Origin: Xenorhabdus beddingii
GTDB taxonomy: Bacteria; Pseudomonadota; Gammaproteobacteria; Enterobacterales; Enterobacteriaceae
Reading direction: 5' to 3'
Assembly (NCBI RefSeq): GCF_002127545.1
Contig: NZ_MUBK01000020.1
Span: forward strand, 1-64,000
DNA: 64,000 nucleotides
Position 1 is the stretch's first letter. Every line of letters begins with the position of its first letter. Both the position numbers and the translations under genes were made by a program. Below the pieces are notes generated by a model that worked only from the letters and a program-made list of their open reading frames with translations, made no database searches and was not told the origin of the DNA. This document shows positions 32,016 to 43,032 of this stretch, one piece after another.

Positions 32016-32741
32016 TTAAAGGCGGAAACCTTCACCCAGATAGACGCGCTTGACCTGTTCGTTATTCAGGATTTCATCAGGAGTACCGTGGGCAATCAAG
32101 TGGCCTTGACTAACAATATAAGCACGCTCGCAAACATCCAATGTTTCACGGACATTGTGATCCGTGATCAGGACACCCAATCCGCAATCCCGCAGGTGTT
32201 GAATAATCTTTTTAATATCCAGTACGGAAATGGGATCAACACCTGCGAAAGGTTCGTCCAACAGGATGAATTTGGGGTCGGCTGCCAGCGCACGGGCTAT
32301 TTCCACACGGCGGCGTTCACCGCCGGAGAGTGATTGCCCAAGGCTATCACGCAGGTGAGCGATATGAAATTCTTCCATCAACTCTTCTGCCCGCGCTTTG
32401 CGTTGTTCCTGATTGAGATCTTTGCGGATCTCAAGGACGGCCATCAAATTGTCCAATACACTCAGACGACGGAAAATCGAGGCTTCCTGCGGCAGGTAGC
32501 CGATCCCGCGACGGGCGCGTTCATGCAGGGGCAGCAGACTGATGTCCTCTCCATCAATGGTAATGGAACCCGCATCACGCGGAACAATGCCGACCACCAT
32601 GTAGAACGTGGTGGTTTTACCTGCGCCATTGGGGCCAAGCAAGCCCACAATTTCGCCTGATTTTACTTTTAGGCTGACATCCTCAACGACCTTACGGCCC
32701 TTATAGGCTTTTGCCAGATTTTCTGCGTTCAGTATTGCCAT
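32016..32741 (-). CDS. lptB: LPS export ABC transporter ATPase LptB
   Basis: ATPase of the LptB2FGC complex that pulls LPS from the inner membrane. 241 residues from ATG 32741 ([13 protein letters not shown]). Walker A GPNGAGKT at 36-43, signature [15 protein letters not shown], Walker [13 protein letters not shown] and H-loop TDHNVRE are all present. An in-frame extension to 32765 exists but is not family-like. Confidence 0.97.
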   Translation of the reverse strand: MAILNAENLAKAYKGRKVVEDVSLKVKSGEIVGLLGPNGAGKTTTFYMVVGIVPRDAGSITIDGEDISLLPLHERARRGIGYLPQEASIFRRLSVLDNLMAVLEIRKDLNQEQRKARAEELMEEFHIAHLRDSLGQSLSGGERRRVEIARALAADPKFILLDEPFAGVDPISVLDIKKIIQHLRDCGLGVLITDHNVRETLDVCERAYIVSQGHLIAHGTPDEILNNEQVKRVYLGEGFRL

Positions 32742-32782
32742 ATCTGTGTTTAGTGTAGACATCATAGTATTGCCATAAGTCG

Positions 32783-33334
32783 TTATTTATGCTTTTTAGG
32801 AACATCAGCGCCAGGGGCTTTTTCCTGTAGCTGGGCAGGCAACAGGACAGTGGTGACACGTTTACCTTTATCACTAAAGGCTTCCATCTGTTGTGTTGGT
32901 ACCAGATAGGTGATCTTATCGCCCTTGATGTTACTGTCTAGCTGTTCAAGATAGGCGTTACCGGTCAATGTAATCAGCTCGTTATCCATCTCATAGCGCA
33001 TCTTTGATGCGTGCCCTTTGATGGGCTTGCCATCATCCTGCAATTGGTAGAAAGTCGCCGGGTTACCGTAAGCCTCCATCACCGTCTTATTCGAGTCCCC
33101 GTTCGGGCGGGTGACAACGACTTTGTCAGCATGAATATCGATCGAGCCTTGTTTTACAACAACACTGTCCGTAAATGTGGCAACATTTCCCGTTAAATCC
33201 AGAGACTGTCTCGCCGAGTCGATGGTAATCGGTTTTTTCGTATCATCTTTCAAGGCCAATACCGGCAAGCTAACGGCAAAAAGTGTACTGGCAATAGCGG
33301 TATTACGGATTAGGTTGTTCATGTGGAATCTCAT
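32783..33334 (-). CDS. lptA: LPS transport periplasmic protein LptA
   Basis: Forms the periplasmic beta-jellyroll bridge that carries LPS from LptC to LptD. 183 residues with a signal peptide ending near VLA. OstA-fold segments are visible ([26 protein letters not shown], landmarks VVVTRPNG and [14 protein letters not shown]). It overlaps the end of lptC by about 32 bases; ATG 33322 is an alternative start. Confidence 0.95.
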   Translation of the reverse strand: MRFHMNNLIRNTAIASTLFAVSLPVLALKDDTKKPITIDSARQSLDLTGNVATFTDSVVVKQGSIDIHADKVVVTRPNGDSNKTVMEAYGNPATFYQLQDDGKPIKGHASKMRYEMDNELITLTGNAYLEQLDSNIKGDKITYLVPTQQMEAFSDKGKRVTTVLLPAQLQEKAPGADVPKKHK

Positions 33335-33896
33335 AGTGAGTAGTCACCTTTTCAATCAGTTCAGCAGTTTTATTTCTCAGATTGCCACGCATTTTCATGC
33401 CAACAGATTTTATCCCGACACCGGTGAGGGTGACTTGGTCATCGGATGCGACATCTTGTGTTGTGAGATTGACGGTCGCATTATCTGTTGTGATCCGTTG
33501 CAATTGTGACGCGTCGGTCAGGCTATCCACTTGGACATCCCCATACAGGTAGAGCATTTTGTCATTGGTTAGTTTGGCTTGATTGGCTCGTACTGTCCAT
33601 GTGTCTACTGGGGTTCCTGGGTGGCTATTGGGATCAAATGTTGTCAATACGGGATTGGTAAACCAGGTCAGTTTCGTTGTTGCATAGTTTTTGACATCAT
33701 CCGCAACCAGCTTGTAAACCAGTTTACCTTCCGGATCATAAACAAAAGTCGTGGCCTCCCGTGTTTGATAAGTGGGATAACCATCATCTACGACGGGGGA
33801 TGAAGTATCATCATTGACATGCGATAAATTCCAGCCAATCAGCGCAAGCGCGATCAGTACCAGTATTGCGATCAGCCAGGATTGAATTTTGCTCAT
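33303..33896 (-). CDS. lptC: LPS export membrane protein LptC
   Basis: Bitopic inner-membrane protein that receives LPS from LptB2FG and passes it to LptA. The 197 residues begin with a membrane anchor (WLIAILVLIALALIGWNL) followed by a periplasmic domain with YDPEGKLVYKLVADDVKNY. Overlap with lptA suggests translational coupling. Confidence 0.95.
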   Translation of the reverse strand: MSKIQSWLIAILVLIALALIGWNLSHVNDDTSSPVVDDGYPTYQTREATTFVYDPEGKLVYKLVADDVKNYATTKLTWFTNPVLTTFDPNSHPGTPVDTWTVRANQAKLTNDKMLYLYGDVQVDSLTDASQLQRITTDNATVNLTTQDVASDDQVTLTGVGIKSVGMKMRGNLRNKTAELIEKVTTHYEIPHEQPNP

Positions 33897-33914
33897 TCTT
33901 TTTTCAATTTTAAT

Positions 33915-34478
33915 TTATATGGATAACCCTTTGGCACCTTCCAGCTTATTCTGAGCGAAGAGCACCAAATCACAAAGTTCCCTGACTGCACCACGACCAC
34001 CGGCAATCCGGGTGACATAATCAGCCTTTGGCAACAGCAGTGGATGAGCATCAGCAACCGCGGCAGATAACCCAACCTGCACCATGACAGGCCAGTCAAT
34101 CAGGTCATCACCTATATAGGCAACTTGATCTGGCTGTAACGCTAGTTTATCCAACAGTTCCTGATACGCCAAAATCTTATCGTTCTGGCCTTGGTAAAGA
34201 TAGGTAATGCCTAATGTTTTTGCGCGATCCTCCAGCAATTTTGCTTTGCGGCCAGTAATGATGGCAACTTCAATGCCGGAAGTGATTAAACAACGAATGC
34301 CATAGCCATCACGGACATTAAAGGTTTTCAGCTCTTCCCCTTCGTTGCCCATATAAATCAGCCCATCAGACATCACGCCATCAACATCACAAATCAGAAG
34401 ACGAATGTGACTGGCTTTTTCGATAATTTCTTTGCTAACCGGACCATAACAGGTGTCCAGATACTCTTTTTGACTCAT
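33915..34478 (-). CDS. kdsC: 3-deoxy-D-manno-octulosonate 8-phosphate phosphatase
   Basis: HAD-family phosphatase that releases Kdo from Kdo-8-phosphate for LPS core synthesis. The catalytic DVDGV motif (Asp31, Asp33) and the ITGRKAKLLEDRAKTLGI and GDDLIDWPVM loops are seen; 187 residues. Between kdsD and lptC as in enterobacteria. Confidence 0.97.
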   Translation of the reverse strand: MSQKEYLDTCYGPVSKEIIEKASHIRLLICDVDGVMSDGLIYMGNEGEELKTFNVRDGYGIRCLITSGIEVAIITGRKAKLLEDRAKTLGITYLYQGQNDKILAYQELLDKLALQPDQVAYIGDDLIDWPVMVQVGLSAAVADAHPLLLPKADYVTRIAGGRGAVRELCDLVLFAQNKLEGAKGLSI

Positions 34479-34520
34479 TAAGGCATTCTCTTAAGGTTTT
34501 TTGCACTTAGTTTAATGGTT

Positions 34521-35489
34521 TTATACGACGCCGGCTTGTAAAAGGTCGTGCATATGCAATACGCCAAGCAATTTGTCTCCTTCTGTCACCAGCAGGGAAG
34601 TAATGTGGCGCGACTGCATCAAATTTAATGCGTCAACGGCCAGTGCATTGGGCTTGATTCGTATCCCCCCGGCGGTCATAACATCAGCGATTTTTGCATG
34701 GTTTAAATCGATACCCATATCGAAAACACGGCGTAAATCCCCATCGGTAAAAATCCCGTTGATCTGCATGTCATCATCGCAGATAACCGTCATACCCAGC
34801 TTCTTGCGAGTGATTTCCAACAACGCTTCACGTAACGTCGCAGTACGGGGAACCCGGGGAATATCATCACCCGTGGTCATTAAATCACTGGTCAACAACA
34901 GGAGCTTGCGTCCCAATGTGCCACCGGGATGGGAAAGCGCGAAATCCTCAGCAGTAAAACCACGGGCTTGCAACAGGGCAACGGCCAGGGCATCTCCCAT
35001 CACGAGCGTTGCGGTGGTGCTGGTGGTCGGAGCCAGCCCCAATGGGCAAGCCTCTTGTGGGGTTTTAATGCACAAATGGATGTCGGCGGCTTTTCCCATA
35101 CTGCTGTTATGATGATTTGTCATGCAGATCAGCGGGACTTTTTGTCGCTTGAGAACAGGAACCAACGCCAGAATTTCATTCGCTTCACCGGAGTTGGAGA
35201 TAGCCAGAACGATATCTTTTGCGGTTACCATGCCGAGATCACCGTGGCTGGCCTCGCCGGGATGGACAAAGAAAGAGGGAGTGCCCGTGCTGGCAAAGGT
35301 TGCTGCGATTTTTCGCCCGATGTGGCCGGATTTACCCATTCCCATGACAATGACTTTTCCTTCACAGCCAAACATCAATTCACAGGCCCGGCTGAAATCG
35401 TCATTGATGTATTGCTCCAGACCTGCCAGCCCGTCGAGTTCGATCTGTAATACTTTTTTACCTGCTTGCTGAAAATCGATCTTAGGCAT
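34521..35489 (-). CDS. kdsD: D-arabinose 5-phosphate isomerase
   Basis: Interconverts ribulose-5-phosphate and arabinose-5-phosphate, the first step to Kdo. The SIS domain (MGMGKSGHIGRKIAATFASTG; landmark GMGKSGHIGRK) is followed by two C-terminal CBS domains. About 322 residues from ATG 35489 (MPKIDFQQAGKK), chosen over an upstream extension to 35513 by ribosome-binding-site spacing. Confidence 0.96.
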   Translation of the reverse strand: MPKIDFQQAGKKVLQIELDGLAGLEQYINDDFSRACELMFGCEGKVIVMGMGKSGHIGRKIAATFASTGTPSFFVHPGEASHGDLGMVTAKDIVLAISNSGEANEILALVPVLKRQKVPLICMTNHHNSSMGKAADIHLCIKTPQEACPLGLAPTTSTTATLVMGDALAVALLQARGFTAEDFALSHPGGTLGRKLLLLTSDLMTTGDDIPRVPRTATLREALLEITRKKLGMTVICDDDMQINGIFTDGDLRRVFDMGIDLNHAKIADVMTAGGIRIKPNALAVDALNLMQSRHITSLLVTEGDKLLGVLHMHDLLQAGVV

Positions 35490-35524
35490 TTTTATTTCCC
35501 TCTCTTTTCCCATTCAATCGGCAA

Positions 35525-36502
35525 TTAATGAGTACCGTAATAATTAGAAACAAAAAGTACGACAAAATAAATGATAAAACAGCTTAATAACAGGATGCCG
35601 TTTAATCGGTTCAATCGATGTTTTCTTCCCAGACAGAATACCGTGAATAATAGACTGGCTGCCATCATGACCCAAAAATCCCGGGAAAAGGCTTCCGGGG
35701 ATATGACGCTGGGGGAAAGGATGGCGGGAATACCCAATACGAGGGTAATATTGAACACATTAGAGCCAATGATACTGCCTATCGCCATATCATTCTCACC
35801 TTTTATGGCTGCAGCAATGGCCGTGGCGAGTTCAGGCAAACTGGTTCCCACGGCAAGGATGGTCAGGCCGATGATCAGTTCGCTGACGCCATAAATACGG
35901 GCAATCACGGTTGCGTTGTCAATGACCATGCGGGTAGCAATGGGGAGAATAATTAAACCCAAAACCACCCAAAGCAGTGCAATCCCCTTGTTGCCTTCGA
36001 CAGGCAATTCTGCATTTCGTTCCTGAGTATAACTATCACCACCATCATCCTGGGATAACGCCGTCATTTTGATCATCAGGGCGATGAAGAAGAGGGCTGA
36101 AAGCAACAGCAGGATACCATCCAGACGGCTCAGATAGTTGTTGGACAGCATATAGCCTGCAAATGCGGTGATCACTATCATCAGAGGCACTTCCCGCCGC
36201 AGGATATTGGATTTCACCGTGATTGGCCGAATGAAAGCCGCAGCGCCCGTAATCAGCAACAGGTTAGTAATATTGGAACCAATGGCATTGCCCACGGCCA
36301 TGTCCGGCAGACCGTCTGAAATTGCTGTGATAGACACCATGAGTTCTGGTAGTGAGGTTCCGATACCCATAATGATCAAGCCAATAACAAATGGCGAAAT
36401 TTTCAGGGCGCGGGCAAAAACCGCAGCACCATAAACCAATCTATCGGAACCATATACTAGTAAAATCAACCCGGTAATAAGCAGTAAAATAGTCAGAAAC
36501 AT
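35525..36502 (-). CDS. yrbG: CaCA-family calcium/sodium antiporter YrbG
   Basis: Inner-membrane cation exchanger, 325 residues with about ten spans in two homologous halves. Each half carries the alpha-repeat: GIGTSLPELMVS with GNAIGSNITN, and AVGTSLPELATA with GSIIGSNVFN. It is first in the minus-strand block and divergent from mlaF. Confidence 0.95.
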   Translation of the reverse strand: MFLTILLLITGLILLVYGSDRLVYGAAVFARALKISPFVIGLIIMGIGTSLPELMVSITAISDGLPDMAVGNAIGSNITNLLLITGAAAFIRPITVKSNILRREVPLMIVITAFAGYMLSNNYLSRLDGILLLLSALFFIALMIKMTALSQDDGGDSYTQERNAELPVEGNKGIALLWVVLGLIILPIATRMVIDNATVIARIYGVSELIIGLTILAVGTSLPELATAIAAAIKGENDMAIGSIIGSNVFNITLVLGIPAILSPSVISPEAFSRDFWVMMAASLLFTVFCLGRKHRLNRLNGILLLSCFIIYFVVLFVSNYYGTH

Positions 36503-36733
36503 GGGGGCGCCTTAAATAAAATTCATTTCGAGCATAATGCTAATAATGGTTGATTTCTAAACATGAAATGTTTATTCAGCTAGACTTATACATTCTGACG
36601 GTCAAGAGATAAAAAGTAAAATTTGTCGCAACTTTGCTAACGCAAATTGGGCAATTTTTTTGTAGTATGCATCATGGTGTATTTAAATACAGTAACAAAG
36701 ACAGTTCTATTCAATGGTTAGGGGCTATCAATA

Positions 36734-37537
36734 ATGAGTCAACAAACGGCAAATCTAATTGAGATCTGCGGTATGTATTTCACCCGAGGTCAACGCCCGA
36801 TTTTTGCTGATATTAATCTGACCGTCCCGAAAGGAAAAGTTACCGCCATCATGGGGCCTTCCGGTATTGGAAAAACCACCTTGCTGCGTCTGATTGGCGG
36901 GCAAATTCGCCCTGAGCGCGGTGAAATCTGGTTTGATGGCGATAATATTCCCGCGTTGTCCCGTCCACGCCTTTATGCTGCCCGCAAGAAAATGAGCATG
37001 TTATTTCAGTCAGGGGCATTGTTTACTGATCTGAATGTTTTTGACAATGTGGCTTTTCCCTTGCGCGAGCATACCCAACTGCCTGAAGCGTTGATTCACA
37101 CCACCGTAATGATGAAATTAGAAGCGGTGGGGCTGCGTGGGGCTGCGCACTTGATGCCATCAGAACTGTCTGGTGGCATGGCAAGGCGAGCGGCACTGGC
37201 GAGGGCAATCGCACTCGATCCTGACTTAATCATGTTTGATGAACCGTTCGTCGGTCAAGACCCGATCACGATGGGGATTTTGGTCAAGCTGATCGATGAG
37301 CTTAACCACGCGCTTGGTGTTACGTGTGTCGTGGTTTCCCACGATGTGCCTGAAGTCCTGAGTATTGCTGACTATGCTTATATTGTGGCTGAACGGCAAG
37401 TGATTGCAGAAGGGACTCCGGAACAACTGAAAACGAATCAGGATCAACGGGTACGGCAATTTCTTGATGGCATCGCTGATGGGCCTGTACCTTTCCGTTT
37501 CCCTGCCGGGGATTACAAAACTGAGTTATTAGGATAA
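36734..37537 (+). CDS. mlaF: Phospholipid ABC transporter ATPase MlaF
   Basis: ATPase of the MlaFEDB complex that keeps outer-membrane lipid asymmetry. 267 residues with Walker [10 protein letters not shown], signature [14 protein letters not shown], Walker [13 protein letters not shown] and H-loop VVSHDVPE. First gene of mlaFEDCB-ibaG-murA, with 231 bases to the divergent yrbG that must hold both promoters. Confidence 0.97.
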   Translation: MSQQTANLIEICGMYFTRGQRPIFADINLTVPKGKVTAIMGPSGIGKTTLLRLIGGQIRPERGEIWFDGDNIPALSRPRLYAARKKMSMLFQSGALFTDLNVFDNVAFPLREHTQLPEALIHTTVMMKLEAVGLRGAAHLMPSELSGGMARRAALARAIALDPDLIMFDEPFVGQDPITMGILVKLIDELNHALGVTCVVVSHDVPEVLSIADYAYIVAERQVIAEGTPEQLKTNQDQRVRQFLDGIADGPVPFRFPAGDYKTELLG

Positions 37538-37541
37538 TGGA

Positions 37542-38330
37542 ATGTTGATGTTAATACGGGCATTGGCTGCGTTGGGCCGGCGTATGATTGAGGCTACGGC
37601 TTCATTCGGTCGTGCGGGTTTCATGCTGTTCAGTGCAATTATGGGTAAGCCTGAGCCTGCCAGACAATGGGGACTATTGCGTCAGCAGCTTTATAGCGTG
37701 GGTGTGCAATCTTTGCTGATTATTGTGGTTTCAGGGTTGTTTATCGGTATGGTTCTGGCATTGCAGGGTTATCTGGTTCTGACGACATTTAGTGCTGAGG
37801 GCAGCCTCGGCATGATGGTGGCGTTATCACTGTTGCGTGAACTGGGACCTGTCGTGACTGCGCTGTTATTTGCGGGACGAGCCGGTTCAGCCCTGACCGC
37901 AGAAATTGGACTGATGAAAGCCACGGAACAGATTTCCAGCCTGGAAATGATGGCCGTTGACCCGCTGCGTCGAGTCATTGCCCCACGCTTTTGGGCGGGT
38001 TTTATCAGTATGCCTTTGCTGTCGCTGATTTTTGTTGCTGTTGGGATCATGGGCGGCGCGATAGTCGGTGTAGATTGGAAAGGCATTGATGGAGGCTTTT
38101 TCTGGTCGTCCATGCAATCAGCGGTGGAATGGCAAAAAGACTTGCTTAACTGTTTTCTCAAAAGTGTCGCTTTTGCCATCACAGTAACGTGGATTGCTCT
38201 GTTTAATGGTTATGACGCTATCCCAACATCAGAAGGGATCAGCAGGGCAACGACGCGCACCGTAGTTCATGCGTCGTTGGCGGTATTGGGTTTGGATTTT
38301 GTGCTGACGGCACTGATGTTTGGGAACTAA
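37542..38330 (+). CDS. mlaE: Phospholipid ABC transporter permease MlaE
   Basis: Permease of the Mla complex, 262 residues, five to six hydrophobic segments. Conserved core seen: [20 protein letters not shown] and [17 protein letters not shown]-type region (landmark MMAVDPLRR). It starts 4 bases after mlaF with AGGA seven bases upstream. Confidence 0.97.
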   Translation: MLMLIRALAALGRRMIEATASFGRAGFMLFSAIMGKPEPARQWGLLRQQLYSVGVQSLLIIVVSGLFIGMVLALQGYLVLTTFSAEGSLGMMVALSLLRELGPVVTALLFAGRAGSALTAEIGLMKATEQISSLEMMAVDPLRRVIAPRFWAGFISMPLLSLIFVAVGIMGGAIVGVDWKGIDGGFFWSSMQSAVEWQKDLLNCFLKSVAFAITVTWIALFNGYDAIPTSEGISRATTRTVVHASLAVLGLDFVLTALMFGN

Positions 38331-38334
38331 TTTG

Positions 38335-38847
38335 ATGCAAAACAAGAAAAATGAAATTTGGGTTGGGGCTTTTGTCTTGATTGCGCTGGCTGCAATTATT
38401 TTCTTATGTCTGAAAGTGGCGGATATCCGATCTTTCGGCAGTCAGCCAACCTATCGGGTATATGCGGCCTTTGACAATATCGGTGGCCTGAAAGTGCGTT
38501 CACCGGTGAAAATTGGTGGCGTGGTGATTGGTCGTGTGCAAAAAATCTGGCTGGATCACAAGACCTATACCCCACAAGTTGAACTGGATATTTTCACGCA
38601 ATACGACAATATACCCAATACCAGCTCGCTTTCTATCCGAACCGCCGGATTGCTGGGTGAACAATATATTGCACTCAATATCGGGTTTGATGACCCTGAT
38701 TTAGGCTCTGCCATCTTGCAAGACGGGGATAAGATTGAAGATACCAAGTCAGCGATAGTACTTGAAGATTTGATAGGTCAGTTCTTGTATAAGAGTGGTA
38801 GCGGAAATCAGGAACCCTCCGCTTCGACATCTGGACAAGCCCATTAA
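38335..38847 (+). CDS. mlaD: Phospholipid-binding MCE protein MlaD
   Basis: Membrane-anchored MCE-domain subunit that forms the hexameric lipid channel. About 170 residues from ATG 38335 (MQNKKNEIWVGAFV), 4 bases after mlaE. N-terminal span followed by the MCE domain with FDNIGGLKVRSPVKIGGV and a low-complexity Ser-rich tail. Confidence 0.96.
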   Translation: MQNKKNEIWVGAFVLIALAAIIFLCLKVADIRSFGSQPTYRVYAAFDNIGGLKVRSPVKIGGVVIGRVQKIWLDHKTYTPQVELDIFTQYDNIPNTSSLSIRTAGLLGEQYIALNIGFDDPDLGSAILQDGDKIEDTKSAIVLEDLIGQFLYKSGSGNQEPSASTSGQAH

Positions 38848-38881
38848 CCAGTAAACCACCGTATTAGGAGAGATAACAGTT

Positions 38882-39511
38882 ATGTTTAAGCGATTACTCA
38901 TGGTTGCGCTGCTTGTGGTTGCGCCATTGGCCAGCGCTACGGATCAAACCAATCCCTATGCCCTGATGAAAGATGCGGCAGAAAAAACGTTTACCCGCTT
39001 GGCGAATGATCAGCCACAGATCCGGGCGAATCCAGACATTTTGCGTCAGATTGTGCGTCAAGAATTGTTGCCTTATGTGCAAATAAAATATGCGGGGGCA
39101 CTCGTACTGGGTCCTTATTACAAACAAGCGACACCTGAGCAGCGTGACGTTTATTTTAAGGCGTTTGAGTCCTATCTGGAGCAAGCCTATGGTCAGGCTT
39201 TGGCGATGTATCATGGGCAAAATTACCAAATCGCCCCAGAGCAGCCATTGGATGACAAAAACATCGTGGCTATCCGGGTCACCATTACGGATGCTAACGG
39301 CCAGCCGCCGGTTCGTTTGGATTTCCAATGGCGCAAAAACAGTAAAACGGGTTACTGGCAGGCTTACGACATGATTGCCGAAGGCGTGAGTATGATCACA
39401 ACCAAACAGAATGAGTGGGCGGATATCCTGCGCCAGAAAGGGATTGATGGACTGACTGAGCAATTGGCCATCAGCGCGAAAACCCCGATCACGTTAGAAA
39501 AGAAAAATTGA
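38882..39511 (+). CDS. mlaC: Periplasmic phospholipid shuttle MlaC
   Basis: Soluble lipid carrier between MlaA at the outer membrane and MlaFEDB. 209 residues with a signal peptide ([19 protein letters not shown]). Family segments include [17 protein letters not shown] and [15 protein letters not shown]. Confidence 0.96.
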   Translation: MFKRLLMVALLVVAPLASATDQTNPYALMKDAAEKTFTRLANDQPQIRANPDILRQIVRQELLPYVQIKYAGALVLGPYYKQATPEQRDVYFKAFESYLEQAYGQALAMYHGQNYQIAPEQPLDDKNIVAIRVTITDANGQPPVRLDFQWRKNSKTGYWQAYDMIAEGVSMITTKQNEWADILRQKGIDGLTEQLAISAKTPITLEKKN

Positions 39512-39512
39512 T

Positions 39513-39866
39513 ATGGAAAAAGGGACTCTTGATAGCGGCACTGTCGGCACAGAAACGGCCAATCAGGACACAGTAAGCTGGGAAAAAACGGGAAATACTC
39601 TGTTTCTGCAAGGAACATTGGATCGTGACAGCTTACTTCCTCTTTGGCAACAAAAAGACCGTGTACTGGAGGACGTCGATAATATTGATGTTTCTCAGCT
39701 TAATCATGTGGATTCCACCGGGTTGGCTCTTTTTGTGCGCCTAAAAGGAGAGTTTCAGCAAAATGGCAGAATTCTGACACTTTCAGGTGTGGGAGAACGT
39801 CTGGAAACGTTGATCACCCTGTATGGTCTGCAAAGTCTTCTGGGCAATAACCCGCCCAAAGCGTAA
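39513..39866 (+). CDS. mlaB: STAS-domain subunit MlaB
   Basis: Cytoplasmic STAS protein that stabilises and activates MlaF. 117 residues; the STAS core VSQLNHVDSTGLALFVRL is clear. The N-terminal ~20 residues are extended compared with the E. coli protein. The start ATG lies one base after the mlaC stop. Confidence 0.93.
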   Translation: MEKGTLDSGTVGTETANQDTVSWEKTGNTLFLQGTLDRDSLLPLWQQKDRVLEDVDNIDVSQLNHVDSTGLALFVRLKGEFQQNGRILTLSGVGERLETLITLYGLQSLLGNNPPKA

Positions 39867-39883
39867 TCTCCCTTTCGATAATC

Positions 39884-39921
39884 AGCGCCCTTGTAAGTGA
39901 TCATCTTACAGGGGCGTTTTT
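39884..39921 (+). terminator. Terminator after mlaFEDCB
   Basis: A long imperfect hairpin with arms CGCCCTTGTAAG and CTTACAGGGGCG around TGATCAT is followed by TTTTT. It separates mlaB from ibaG. Confidence 0.88.
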
Positions 39922-39971
39922 CTTTGGTTTAAGAGTCGTCTGGATTCCATTAGGATAGGCATCTACTATTA

Positions 39972-40015
39972 TTTTTTAACGACGTTCTTTTTTCAACGAC
40001 GTTCTTTTTTAACGG
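39972..40015. repeat. Short tandem repeat upstream of ibaG
   Basis: A unit TTTTTTAACGACGTTC is followed by a 17-base near copy and a partial third. It lies immediately before the ibaG start region. Confidence 0.8.
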
Positions 40016-40031
40016 CGAATGTGAGCAATTT

Positions 40032-40286
40032 ATGGATACTGATGAAATTAAAAAAGTGCTGATAGAAAATTTAGCACTTGATGAAGCTATCGTTAGCGGT
40101 GATGGCAGCCATTTTCAGGTTATTGCCGTCGGGGCAATTTTTGATGGCCTGAGCCGTGTCAAACAACAGCAGACTGTTTACGCTCCTCTGATGGAATACA
40201 TCGCGGATAACCGCATTCATGCGTTGTCAATCAAAGCCTATACACCTGAACAGTGGCAACGTGACCGCAAACTTCAGGGATTTTGA
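40032..40286 (+). CDS. ibaG: BolA-family protein IbaG
   Basis: Acid-stress BolA-like protein that binds iron-sulfur clusters with a monothiol glutaredoxin. 84 residues; the BolA core [24 protein letters not shown] (landmark [10 protein letters not shown]) and the C-terminal [13 protein letters not shown] are seen. It precedes murA, as in E. coli (yrbA-murA). Confidence 0.95.
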   Translation: MDTDEIKKVLIENLALDEAIVSGDGSHFQVIAVGAIFDGLSRVKQQQTVYAPLMEYIADNRIHALSIKAYTPEQWQRDRKLQGF

Positions 40287-40340
40287 GGCTGTTGGCTTCG
40301 CCGCGAACAGCACAATTTGAATTAAACAAGAGGATCATGA

Positions 40341-41606
<1,266 letters not shown>

Positions 41607-41619
41607 ACGGAATTAATGC

Positions 41620-41654
41620 CTTCCCTCGCCTCATATAGGGAGAGGTGAGGGAAG
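41620..41654 (+). terminator. Hairpin after murA
   Basis: Perfect 8-bp arms CTTCCCTC (41620-41627) and GAGGGAAG (41647-41654), extended by an inner CCTC/GAGG pairing, lie just after the murA stop. The T-rich stretch comes only about 10 bases later. Confidence 0.6.
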
Positions 41655-41728
41655 CTGAAAATATACTTTTTACTTTTCTTTCACGTACCGCTCAGGTTTT
41701 GAGTGCGTGGATTTTCAGGATACCCATT

Positions 41729-42787
41729 TTATTCGCCGTCAAATTCATCAATGGTGACGTTTAGCGTGAGGGTCGTTCCATTGCGCAATACGGTGACGGG
41801 GACAACGCTGCCCGGATGGATCTCTGCAACTTTATCCATCGTTTCAGTTGGTGAAATGGCCGGTTGGTGATTGACGTTGGTAATGATATCTCCCACCTTG
41901 ATCCCGGCTTTTTCGGCCGGGCCACCCGGAGCAACCTGAAAAACCCGCATGCCTTGTATTTGATTGATATTGCTGCCTGATGAACGGATATAGGGCAGCT
42001 CTCTGGCCGTGATACCGATATATCCCCTAATGACCCGCCCATCACGGATCAATTTCTGCATGATGGTGGTAGCCAGTTTGGTTGGAATGGCAAACCCCAA
42101 TCCTTCAGGTGTAGTACCAAACTCTGACTTATCAAATGTTAACGTATTGATGCCGACTAACTCTCCCTGCGTATTGACCAGAGCACCCCCAGAGTTGCCC
42201 TGATTAATTGAGGCATCGGTTTGCAGGAAATTTTGGCGGCGTGTTGGGCTGAGTCCAACCCGCCCGGTTGCACTAATAATGCCTTGCGTGATGGTTTGTC
42301 CTAAATTGTACGGATTGCCGATAGCCAGCACGATATCGCCTACATGAGCGACACGTTTGGGATTGATTGGGATCACAGGGAGATCTGTGGCGTTAATTTT
42401 CAGGACTGCCAAATCTGTTGGGCCATCTGAGCCGACTAACAGCGCTTCATAAAAACGCCCGTCTTGCAGGGCGACGATGATCGAACCTGCCTTATTGATG
42501 ACATGCTTATTCGTCAGAATATAGCCCCGTTCGCTCATAATGACACCAGAACCTAAGGGGCGAAGTTCCCGGCTTTCATGAGATAAGCTACCCATACTGC
42601 TGCTATAGATATTGACAACCGCAGGTGCAGCGCGCCGAACGCCCTGACTAAAACTGTAAATTTCATTACTGGAGTTATCGCGCAGGAGGTTTTTCAAGCC
42701 ATTGGGTTGCAGGGAAGGGATGGAGATCAGCAAAATGGCTGCAATCAATAAACCTATTAGTATAGAGCGCAATAACTTGATCAGCAT
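41729..42787 (-). CDS. degS: Membrane-anchored site-1 protease DegS
   Basis: HtrA-family serine protease that senses misfolded porins and starts the sigma-E cascade by cutting RseA. 352 residues from ATG 42787 (MLIKLLRSILIGLL); further upstream is not family-like. N-terminal anchor, catalytic His in TNKHVINKAG, Asp in GPTDLAVLK, Ser in GNSGGALVN, then one PDZ domain. Confidence 0.96.
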   Translation of the reverse strand: MLIKLLRSILIGLLIAAILLISIPSLQPNGLKNLLRDNSSNEIYSFSQGVRRAAPAVVNIYSSSMGSLSHESRELRPLGSGVIMSERGYILTNKHVINKAGSIIVALQDGRFYEALLVGSDGPTDLAVLKINATDLPVIPINPKRVAHVGDIVLAIGNPYNLGQTITQGIISATGRVGLSPTRRQNFLQTDASINQGNSGGALVNTQGELVGINTLTFDKSEFGTTPEGLGFAIPTKLATTIMQKLIRDGRVIRGYIGITARELPYIRSSGSNINQIQGMRVFQVAPGGPAEKAGIKVGDIITNVNHQPAISPTETMDKVAEIHPGSVVPVTVLRNGTTLTLNVTIDEFDGE

Positions 42788-42865
42788 GGCATTATTCAGT
42801 AATAAATGATTAAAAGAAGAATAGCATAGAAGCGGACAGACACAGTTATTATGCTGTGTCTGTCG

Positions 42866-43007
42866 TATACCCGCCATACTTCAAGTTGCCTCTTTGTTGG
42901 CTACGCTCACTCACCCCGGTTACCGTCTTTATAAACATAGAGTTAGCTATGCTCCCGGGGATGAGATTCTTTGCCGCCGCGATGCAACTCGAATTATTTT
43001 GGGTATA
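42866..43007. repeat. ERIC element between degS and degQ
   Basis: An ERIC element in opposite orientation to the one at 8357, bounded by TATACCC and GGGTATA. It contains CAACTTGAAG and GTGAGCGTAGCC-type core on the complementary strand. At about 142 bp it is slightly longer than the canonical 127 bp. Confidence 0.88.
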
Positions 43008-43032
43008 GATATTTTAGTTAATATTAAATTGA